Shown here in pieces: positions 57,814-64,000 of a DNA stretch of 64,000 nucleotides. The position numbers were made by a program, and so were the translations under genes. The stretch is taken from positions 62,001-126,000 of the forward strand of contig CAKQGN010000004.1 of the NCBI GenBank assembly GCA_934233745.1. Direction: 5' to 3'. Origin of the DNA: an uncultured Clostridia bacterium (GTDB lineage Bacteria; Bacillota; Clostridia; Christensenellales; CAG-917). The notes under the pieces were generated by a model. It worked only from the letters and a program-made list of their open reading frames with translations, made no database searches and had not been told where the DNA came from. Position 1 is the stretch's first letter. Each line of letters begins with the position of its first letter.

Positions 57814-60240
57814 CTATACCTTTTTGATATTATAACCTTTTTTGAAGCAAAGCGCAAGAGGTACGAGCGTATAGCCGACGCTCATCGACAAACCTACCGC
57901 CGCTACAACCCACGCTTTGTACATAAACTCAAAATACAATCCGAACAATCTGAGCGCATGAATAAGGCAAGACGTTATCAGCACCGAAAACGCAAACGAC
58001 ATCGCAAACGCAACCATTGCGACAAACGCATATTCAAATAGTTCGGCGCTCAGCAAAGCGTTTTTGGACATTCCGGCATTGAGCAGTGCGACTCTCCCTT
58101 TTTGCGAAGTCGCTCTTCCGATGAGTGCAGAGGCAACCGTAACCGCAAATATAAATATCGTCACCACCGCCGCAAGCGTGCCGATGAGATCGAACACCGA
58201 TTGCATGCTTTCCATCTCCCACTTGAACGCGTCAAGAGTTTTGATGACGTAATAGTTGTTGCCGGCAAACTTTTCACGCAATGCTCCGACTGTCGAGTCC
58301 ATATCGCCGTCAACGACGGCAAGCACGGTGTCGACCTTTTTGTCAAACAGATTTTCAAGCAATTGGGACGATGCGACTATATAATTTCCGCTAAACAGAG
58401 TGTGCTTCAAAACTCCTCCGACTTCAACTACTTGTTTTATGCCGTTCAATGTCAATTCAAGCCTGTCCCCCTCTTTCACTCCGTACAGTTCATAAAGGGC
58501 AAAATCAACAAAAACATATCGTTTATCGCTCGAAATACGCTCATCAACTATCGTTTTTGGCGTAATATACTCAAAATCCACGATATTGAGAATGTCTTTA
58601 GAACCAAGCACGTTCATTGTTTTGACTTTACCGCCGACGGACAAATCGGCGTTGCCCCAAACCATTTTCGTTGCGGCCTTTACACCGCTTGTTTGCTCGA
58701 ATCTCGATGTGTCGACATCGGCTTGAATGTTTGTGACAAAAACCATGTCCTTGAACTCGTTAACGTACGATGTGAATATGCTTGTGGTGAGCGAATATGC
58801 CATAAACAGCATCATCGCAATGGTCATGCCCACCGTGAGCATAGTCACCGAGCGAGAAAAACTCTTGTCGCGCGCAACGCTTTTCGCGGCTATTTTTACG
58901 CTCGGATATCGCAATTCGGAAACGATTTTACCACCGAATTTCAGCACTTTCGAGCAAGACAACGCAAGCGTCGCGACAGCAAAAATCATGCCGAATATCG
59001 ACATAATCGCTCTTGCCGACGGAACGCAAAACTCAATAGCAACGCACGCTATCGTAAGCAACGCAAATGTTGCGATAAGACAAACCGTCAGTTTGGAAGG
59101 CTTGCTTATGTCGAGTTGATTTTCTCTTATACTTCCTTTGAACGCACGCAAAATCGGCGCAATCGAACTTAAAATCGAGCATACAAGACCTATGCCGCCT
59201 GCAAGGAACAAATATCCCACAGATATGCCAAAAGCAACGCTTGCGGATAAGGTAAGCTTCAAAAGACCTACAAAAACTCCGACCGCAAGGGCTGAACCGA
59301 CAAGCGTGCCTATACACGCCTGAATTGAACTTTCGATGATAAACAATGCAAATATTTGCCTGTTCGTTGCGCCGACGACCTTGAGTTTCGAGACAAGATT
59401 CACCTTTTCGCTCTCGCTCATCATAAACAACAGCACAATTATCGCAATGCCGAGCGCAAGCACCGCGCCGCCCGCAAGCACGATGGGCGCAGTCAGACTT
59501 TGCGTTTGTTCTTCGATGTACTTTGCGTCCTTCGATGCGGTGACGAGCATGTCTTTGTACGCTTCTTTTGAGCAAATTTCGTCTATAGTATGATTGATTT
59601 TGGATTTGTCGCTCACAACGATATTGATTTCGTTGCAAAGATTTTCGCTCGACAGAATAAGTTTTGAAAAGTTTTCGGTGAGTCCGAGCATAAGATACGG
59701 CGCGTCGTCAAGAAAATATCCGCTTTGTTTTGCGATTGCGCCGACATAGCACACGACTTTTTTCGTGCCGAGAGAAAACTCCGCTCTGTCGCCTACTTTC
59801 AAGCCGAAATGCTTTGCCGCGTTTTGCGAAATCACGATGTCGTCGCTTCTTTCGCCGCTTTGCATTCTTAAAATATCGCCGTCGATTATATCGATTTCGG
59901 CAAGGCTTTCGAGCTGTCCCTTTTTGAAGCCCCTGACGCCGACATACTCGTCGCCGTACATCGCATAAAGTTTGAGCGACGGCACGATTTGTTCGATTCC
60001 CTCGATGTCTTGAAGAGGCTCGTCTTTCATGATGCGGTCGCTTGTGCTGTTGGTGGAAATCGTAATATCGCTCCTGCCCGCCGATGCCGTTTCGGTTGCA
60101 TATATAAAATCGTAAACCGCGCCCTTAAAAGAAATCATGCAAAAAATCATTGCGACAACCACCGCAACCGCAAGAGTCGTGGCGATAAACCGAAACGGTT
60201 TTGCCGTGATATTTTTCAGAGCCAGTTTGAACATTGTCAT
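57814..60240 (-). CDS. ABC transporter permease with two FtsX domains (MacB/LolE-type)
   Basis: An 808-residue permease. The N-terminal helix (15-40) is followed by a large extracytoplasmic domain (about 45-240), an FtsX block of three helices (about 245-365), central helices (390-440), another helix-plus-domain (470-660) and a final FtsX block of three helices (680-800). This double layout is typical of Firmicute DUF214/FtsX-type exporters that transmit ATP hydrolysis to lipoproteins or antimicrobial peptides. It follows the ATPase by 83 bases and precedes the lipoprotein by two. Confidence 0.88.
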   Translation of the reverse strand: MTMFKLALKNITAKPFRFIATTLAVAVVVAMIFCMISFKGAVYDFIYATETASAGRSDITISTNSTSDRIMKDEPLQDIEGIEQIVPSLKLYAMYGDEYVGVRGFKKGQLESLAEIDIIDGDILRMQSGERSDDIVISQNAAKHFGLKVGDRAEFSLGTKKVVCYVGAIAKQSGYFLDDAPYLMLGLTENFSKLILSSENLCNEINIVVSDKSKINHTIDEICSKEAYKDMLVTASKDAKYIEEQTQSLTAPIVLAGGAVLALGIAIIVLLFMMSESEKVNLVSKLKVVGATNRQIFALFIIESSIQACIGTLVGSALAVGVFVGLLKLTLSASVAFGISVGYLFLAGGIGLVCSILSSIAPILRAFKGSIRENQLDISKPSKLTVCLIATFALLTIACVAIEFCVPSARAIMSIFGMIFAVATLALSCSKVLKFGGKIVSELRYPSVKIAAKSVARDKSFSRSVTMLTVGMTIAMMLFMAYSLTTSIFTSYVNEFKDMVFVTNIQADVDTSRFEQTSGVKAATKMVWGNADLSVGGKVKTMNVLGSKDILNIVDFEYITPKTIVDERISSDKRYVFVDFALYELYGVKEGDRLELTLNGIKQVVEVGGVLKHTLFSGNYIVASSQLLENLFDKKVDTVLAVVDGDMDSTVGALREKFAGNNYYVIKTLDAFKWEMESMQSVFDLIGTLAAVVTIFIFAVTVASALIGRATSQKGRVALLNAGMSKNALLSAELFEYAFVAMVAFAMSFAFSVLITSCLIHALRLFGLYFEFMYKAWVVAAVGLSMSVGYTLVPLALCFKKGYNIKKV

Positions 60241-60323
60241 AGAATAAAAAATTTGTTTGCTTTTTCCTGTTGGCGTTACGCTCCCGAAATGTCCTTGCCG
60301 TCCGCGTGCATATTTTCACGCAA

Positions 60324-60998
60324 TCAGGCAAGCAAGCCGTCTTCCATTTTTACAATGCGAGATGCATACTCCGCGTGAGAGGGAGAGTGCGTGACCATGA
60401 CAAGCGCGACGCCGCGACTTAAATTTATGTCTTTCAAAAGTTCCATAACCTGACGGCCGCGCTCCTTGTCAAGACTGCCCGTCGGCTCGTCGAGAAAGAT
60501 TATTTCGGGATTTGTCACAAGTGCCCTTGCAATTGCAACTCTCTGTTGCTCGCCTCCCGAAAGCTGACGAGGATAAGCGTCCTTGCGTTTTGCAATGCCG
60601 AGATATTCCAAAATTTCGTCTACATGCGCCTTATAATCGCTCTCTTTTTGCTTGTCAAGCATCAAGGGCAACGTCACGTTTTCGTAAACGTTGAGATTGG
60701 GAACAAGGTTGTCAAACTGATAGACAAACGAAAAGTCCTGTCTTCTCATGCGAGCGATTTCTTCGTCAGGCGCATCGCAAAGATCTTGTCCCAAAAGTCT
60801 GACGCTTCCCTCACTCGGCTTGTCAATGCCGGCAAGGATATAAAGAAGCGTGGATTTTCCGCTTCCCGATTCGCCTACGATTGCAACAAACTCGCCCTCG
60901 TCAAGCGTGAAATCGACGCCTTTCAATACGGGCGTTTCAACCTCGCCGGTGATAAAAGTTTTTTTGATGTTTCGGGCTTCCAACACACAGTTTGCCAT
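60324..60998 (-). CDS. ABC transporter ATP-binding protein (MacB/LolD-type)
   Basis: A 224-residue ATPase. Walker A is VGESGSGKSTLL (about 40-51), the signature LSGGEQQRVAIARAL, Walker B IIFLDEPTGSLD and the H-loop VTHS. The GxTGSLD motif is the MacB/LolD hallmark. The start at 60998 has GGAGG just upstream. With the double FtsX permease and the large lipoprotein it forms a three-gene exporter. Cargo unknown. Confidence 0.9.
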   Translation of the reverse strand: MANCVLEARNIKKTFITGEVETPVLKGVDFTLDEGEFVAIVGESGSGKSTLLYILAGIDKPSEGSVRLLGQDLCDAPDEEIARMRRQDFSFVYQFDNLVPNLNVYENVTLPLMLDKQKESDYKAHVDEILEYLGIAKRKDAYPRQLSGGEQQRVAIARALVTNPEIIFLDEPTGSLDKERGRQVMELLKDINLSRGVALVMVTHSPSHAEYASRIVKMEDGLLA

Positions 60999-61096
60999 AC
61001 AGCCTCCGTTGCGGCGAATCGATTTTCCTCTCCGCACGCGCATAAATACACTTTGGATTATACCACAGCATATTTGATAAAACAATAACAAAATAG

Positions 61097-61127
61097 TTGG
61101 CGTTTTGCCTCTTAATTATGCTATACT
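61097..61127 (+). promoter_or_regulatory. Candidate leaderless promoter of queH
   Basis: TTGGCG (61097-61102), 19 bases, TATACT (61122-61127), then GAAAAT and the ATG at 61134. The transcript would begin at or next to the start codon; there is no Shine-Dalgarno. Confidence 0.5.
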
Positions 61128-61133
61128 GAAAAT

Positions 61134-61748
61134 ATGAAAAACAAAACTCCCAAAATCGGCACAATCGAATACGAAATGCAAATTGCCAAGGAAAACTATA
61201 AAAAGCCTCGGCTGCTTTTGCATGCGTGTTGCGGTCCGTGCGCAAGCAGCGTGCTTGAATATCTCACTCCGCTCTTTGACGTGACGGTGTATTTTTACAA
61301 CCCCAACATTTTGCCGAAAGAGGAGTTTATCAAGCGTGAAAACGCACTTAAAGATGTAATTGCGCACTTTGACGGCGTAAAACTCATAATCCCCGTGCAA
61401 GACGAGATAGAATATATTTCTTATGTCAAGGGACACAAGAACGACCGTGAAGGCGGCGCAAGATGCTCGCTTTGTTTCACCCTGCGCCTTGAAAAAACCG
61501 CCGAATTTCTTAAATCTCATAGTGACGAATTTGATTTTTTTGCAACGACTCTCACGGTGAGTCCGCACAAAAACGCCCCGCTTATCAATCAAATCGGCAA
61601 CGACGTTGCAAATAAAATCGGCGTAAAATATCTCTCGTCTGACTTCAAAAAGCGCGACGGCTATCTCCGCTCCACCGTTTTATGCCGTGAGTGGGGCATT
61701 TATCGACAAGTATACTGCGGTTGCATAAGCGATTTGCTTTTTGACTGA
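61134..61748 (+). CDS. queH: Epoxyqueuosine reductase QueH
   Basis: A 204-residue QueH (DUF208). The HACCGPCASSVLEYL motif (30-44) and RCSLCFTLRLEKTA (about 112), with a late VYCGC, supply the Cys residues for the 4Fe-4S cluster and associated metal. QueH reduces epoxyqueuosine to queuosine in tRNA as the non-B12 alternative to QueG. It is monocistronic with a terminator 90 bases on. Other queuosine genes are not in this window. Confidence 0.92.
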   Translation: MKNKTPKIGTIEYEMQIAKENYKKPRLLLHACCGPCASSVLEYLTPLFDVTVYFYNPNILPKEEFIKRENALKDVIAHFDGVKLIIPVQDEIEYISYVKGHKNDREGGARCSLCFTLRLEKTAEFLKSHSDEFDFFATTLTVSPHKNAPLINQIGNDVANKIGVKYLSSDFKKRDGYLRSTVLCREWGIYRQVYCGCISDLLFD

Positions 61749-61762
61749 CGTTCAAAATCATA

Positions 61763-61796
61763 TTCGGAACACTCAAAAATTCGGAACACTCAAAAA
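61763..61796 (+). repeat. Tandem 17-base repeat
   Basis: TTCGGAACACTCAAAAA occurs twice head to tail in the queH 3' region. Most likely a slippage duplication. Confidence 0.85.
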
Positions 61797-61843
61797 TATG
61801 TCGGATTAAAACGATATGCGAGCGAATGATAACAATCGAAAAG

Positions 61844-61868
61844 CCATCGGTCTATCCGATGGTTTTTT
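61844..61868 (+). terminator. Terminator of queH
   Basis: CCATCGG (61844-61850) pairs with CCGATGG (61856-61862), followed by TTTTTT. Confidence 0.8.
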
Positions 61869-61879
61869 GACACAATAAA

Positions 61880-61903
61880 AACACGCCGACGCGTGTTTTT
61901 TTT
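61880..61903. terminator. Bidirectional terminator between queH and the PepSY-sigma cassette
   Basis: AACACGC (61880-61886) pairs with GCGTGTT (61891-61897), with a T-run on the plus strand and a T-rich run on the minus strand. It serves the convergent genes. Confidence 0.75.
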
Positions 61904-61950
61904 GTTATCTTTTTCTTTTCGTTTCAAGCAAATTTTGGCGGTGTCACACA

Positions 61951-62490
61951 TTAAACGGAGCTTATGTTTACATCCACAACTTTGCCTGTTTTTGCGTTTA
62001 CCTTCACCTCGACTTCATTGACGTAGCCGATGTAAATTTTCACTTCGTAAACGTATACCGAATGTTTGAGATCGCTTGAATAGTCGATCTCTTCATTGCT
62101 TTTTGCAAGCACCGGTTTTGTGCTTTCTCCAAAGTTTTTTACAACGTAAGTGAGTGCGATTTGCTCTGCCTCCGTTTGCGAGTAATTGCGGTTTTTGTTT
62201 GCAGAACCGAACGCTGTGCCGAACACTGCGCTCAGGACGACGGCGGCAGCAAGAGCCAAAACGATTATCGATATCGTCAAAATCTTCCGAGTGTTTTTCT
62301 TTGCATACTTCTTTTGCGCTTTTTTGATTTTCGCCTCGTCGACATCATCGCTGATTGCCTTTTTATACTCGTATGCATCGATGATTTCCGTCATTTTGCG
62401 AGCTTTTTCGAGTTCCTGCTCGACAAATACGATTTCCTCTTCGTTTGCCACTCCGTCCTTATACTTTTCGTATGCTTTTTCAAAATCCAT
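61951..62490 (-). CDS. PepSY-domain membrane protein, candidate anti-sigma factor
   Basis: A 179-residue protein. The cytoplasmic N-terminus (1-65) is helical and charged, with a single membrane helix at about 70-92 (ISIIVLALAAAVVLSAVFG). Residues 100-179 outside the membrane form a PepSY domain (EAEQIALTYVV; VYEVKIYIGYVNEVEVKVN) ending in AKTGKVVDV. The gene starts one base after the sigma factor stop, the usual place for an anti-sigma protein. The PepSY domain matches the upstream lipoprotein, suggesting signal input. The anti-sigma role is inference. Confidence 0.7.
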   Translation of the reverse strand: MDFEKAYEKYKDGVANEEEIVFVEQELEKARKMTEIIDAYEYKKAISDDVDEAKIKKAQKKYAKKNTRKILTISIIVLALAAAVVLSAVFGTAFGSANKNRNYSQTEAEQIALTYVVKNFGESTKPVLAKSNEEIDYSSDLKHSVYVYEVKIYIGYVNEVEVKVNAKTGKVVDVNISSV

Positions 62491-62491
62491 A

Positions 62492-62965
62492 TCACTTCTC
62501 CAAAATCTTTTTTATTTGTTCCCTTGCGCGATACAACATAACCTTGACATTGCTCTCGCTCTTGCCTACAATCGAGGATATAGTTTCGATTTTCATATCC
62601 TCAAAGTAAAACAGCAGTATGATTTCTTTGAGGTTGTTGGGCAAAAGACCGATTGCATTGTACAGCGCGCGATAGTTTTCGTCCTCGATTATTTTGTACA
62701 GCACCTCGTCGCGCTCGCTCGAAATCTCGTCTGGAAGCTGTGTCAGTTTTGATCTCCACCGCCTCTTGTTCAAAAACAGATTTCGACAGACAGTCAATAT
62801 CCACGCCTTGAAATTTTTGACTTCATCTGCGGTTGCGAGTGCTTTGAAAAATGCTTCCGAAGCCAAGTCTTCGGCTTCGGAAGCGTTCTTTGTAAGCGAC
62901 ATTGCATACAGCAGAACGTCATTATGATATTTTTTGAACAGCTGTTCTACAAGGTCGTGATCCAT
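62492..62965 (-). CDS. ECF-type RNA polymerase sigma factor
   Basis: A 157-residue sigma-70 family protein with region 2 (LTKNASEAEDLASEAFFKAL; FKAWILTVCRNLFLNKRR) and region 4 (LPNNLKEIILLFYFEDMKIE; GKSESNVKVMLYRAREQIKK) and no region 3. The order lipoprotein, sigma, membrane protein with one- to five-base gaps indicates a self-contained regulatory unit. No autoregulatory promoter was identified. Confidence 0.9.
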   Translation of the reverse strand: MDHDLVEQLFKKYHNDVLLYAMSLTKNASEAEDLASEAFFKALATADEVKNFKAWILTVCRNLFLNKRRWRSKLTQLPDEISSERDEVLYKIIEDENYRALYNAIGLLPNNLKEIILLFYFEDMKIETISSIVGKSESNVKVMLYRAREQIKKILEK

Positions 62966-62970
62966 AGATT

Positions 62971-63984
62971 TTAGTCGTCGATTTCCTTTTCGTAGTCAAG
63001 AATTTTGCCTGTTTTTGCGTCGATTTCGTATTCGTATTCATATCCGCCGGACTTGAATTCGACTTCCCATACGACAACGCCGTGTTTCACTTCGAGCTTG
63101 GCTTTGAGCTGTGTCGTCGTATCGACTCCCGCTTGAACGGTCGCAATGCGGACTGCCTCGTCCTGAGATATTGTGTCGGTGGCGTAAACCTCGCCTTCTA
63201 CCTCCACTTTGATGATTCCGCCTGTCACGGCATTAAGTTCATATTCATACTCAACGGTTCCGAGCGTGAACTCGATTTCGTACACATAAGAACCTTTGTC
63301 ATAGTCGAGTTTCGCCTTTTTGACAACCGCGTCGGCAGCCGTGAGCGTTGTGTCCTTCAAACCCGCAAGCGCATTCTCCACTGCAATAGACGTTGCGGCT
63401 TCCACTCCCTTAAACTCTACGCCTTCGGGTGCTTTTTCATAAACGGTCTTATCGTCGATTTCTTCTTTGTGCTTTTCGCCCGTCAACGCGTCGATGTCAT
63501 ATTCGTACTTCGTTGCGCCGACTTTGAATTCGACCTCATAGAGATATTTGCCGTCGTCAAAGTCGAAATCTATTTCGAGTTTTGTCACGTCTTTGAGTTG
63601 CACTCCCGCATATTCGAGAGCTTTGTCTCTTGCCGCTTCCTTGCCGATGTACTTGTCGTTTTCAAACGGAGCGTCGGGGATTTGTTCTTTCGACACCTGG
63701 CGGTCATTGATCTTGACCGATTGCACGCTCTTGTCTTCGCCGATCGTCACGTCATATTTGATGCCGTTGATTTCGATTTCGACAACAAAACTTCCCGTTC
63801 CTTTTTGAGTGACGGTTGCATAGTCGATCTTTTGATCTTGTGCGCCGACCGTAAGCAATGCGATTTGCTTAAATTCTTCGTTTCTTGCTTGCTCTTGTTG
63901 ATTTTTGTTGTCGCATGCGGCAAATATAACCGTGCAACACACTGCTATCACTATTGCAAAAGTGAGTATTGCTTTTTTCTTCAT
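62971..63984 (-). CDS. Multi-PepSY lipoprotein of the sigma cassette
   Basis: A 337-residue lipoprotein with lipobox FAAC (C24). Three clear PepSY units lie at about 128-170, 215-258 and 293-332, each with a KYLYEVEFKV-type strand pair and a DALTGE/NAVTGG/DAKTGK turn, plus a weaker one at 38-98. PepSY domains are often inhibitors or sensors in peptidase and regulatory systems. The gene leads the sigma-factor unit, with AAGGAGG nine bases before its ATG at the right edge of the window. The upstream promoter is not included. Confidence 0.88.
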   Translation of the reverse strand: MKKKAILTFAIVIAVCCTVIFAACDNKNQQEQARNEEFKQIALLTVGAQDQKIDYATVTQKGTGSFVVEIEINGIKYDVTIGEDKSVQSVKINDRQVSKEQIPDAPFENDKYIGKEAARDKALEYAGVQLKDVTKLEIDFDFDDGKYLYEVEFKVGATKYEYDIDALTGEKHKEEIDDKTVYEKAPEGVEFKGVEAATSIAVENALAGLKDTTLTAADAVVKKAKLDYDKGSYVYEIEFTLGTVEYEYELNAVTGGIIKVEVEGEVYATDTISQDEAVRIATVQAGVDTTTQLKAKLEVKHGVVVWEVEFKSGGYEYEYEIDAKTGKILDYEKEIDD

Positions 63985-64000
63985 AGGGGTTGCCTCCTTG

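Noticed and set aside
61763..61796. 17-base tandem repeat as a regulatory site
   Set aside because: Only two copies within a gene 3' region and no symmetry; best seen as a slippage duplication.

Overview
The window reads as a chromosomal segment of an anaerobic, probably spore-forming Bacillota (Clostridia), most likely an uncultured gut-type lineage. The evidence is a complete six-gene Rnf complex in the clostridial order C-D-G-E-A-B, reverse rubrerythrin and rubredoxins under a PerR-like repressor, an Re-type citrate synthase-like enzyme, DUF421/DUF4363, DUF1540, MinD/MinE, SpoVG, a SpoIVFB-like protease, a SpoVB-like flippase and a SpoIIQ-like M23 protein with a sigma-F-like promoter. Most genes lie on the minus strand and most have strong Shine-Dalgarno sites; a few appear to be leaderless. 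I see no tRNA, rRNA, CRISPR array, transposase or phage genes.

Layout. 1-9.2 kb: end of a radical SAM gene, a ROK glucokinase, an M50 protease with a small membrane protein and minE-minD, then mreB-like, maf and ppx/gppA. 9.3-14.7 kb: rnfCDGEAB with its own promoter. 14.7-15.6 kb: two half-size TSUP transporters. 15.8-23.1 kb (plus strand): a 1,432-residue lipoprotein with five repeated beta-rich modules and a C-terminal membrane anchor, a polysaccharide-type flippase, and the DUF421/DUF4363 pair. 23.2-26.1 kb: murC, spoVG, Pr6Pr membrane protein. 26.3-34.6 kb: a six-gene glycerol/DHAP operon (acyl-CoA ligase-like, GlpA-like, FAD oxidoreductase, DUF1667, FGGY kinase, alkyl-DHAP synthase-like flavoprotein). 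34.7-40.1 kb: M23 protein, HAD phosphatase, degenerate Fe-ADH-like protein, DUF1540, then rplI-trmN6-like-rsmI. 40.1-42.9 kb: divergent SLOG/XRE pair and the perR-Hrb/reverse rubrerythrin-rubredoxin oxidative-stress operon. 43-52.8 kb: membrane protein, J-domain/DUF5685 pair, thrC, P-loop protein, Re-citrate synthase-like, prfA, DUF1385-PrmC fusion, rpmE. 53-56 kb: TM1266-type regulator plus an NMT1-like ABC importer behind a structured leader with an intrinsic terminator. 56-61 kb: an ABC exporter of the LolD/FtsX type with a large lipoprotein. 61.1-64 kb: queH and a PepSY lipoprotein-ECF sigma-PepSY membrane protein cassette.

The most unusual feature is a family of non-coding repeats (copies near 1.60-1.77, 2.81-3.08, 5.35-6.06 and 43.86-44.58 kb), all in plus orientation and all ending at or beside the stop codon of a leftward gene. 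Where two copies share the terminal ~110-nt module, its helices are kept by at least five paired compensatory changes, with G-U pairs possible only on the plus strand, so it behaves like a structured RNA. The second strongest candidate is the TM1266-operon leader, which has a promoter, a duplicated motif, a helix and a terminator just before the ribosome binding site. I could run no search, so family names rest on motif recognition.
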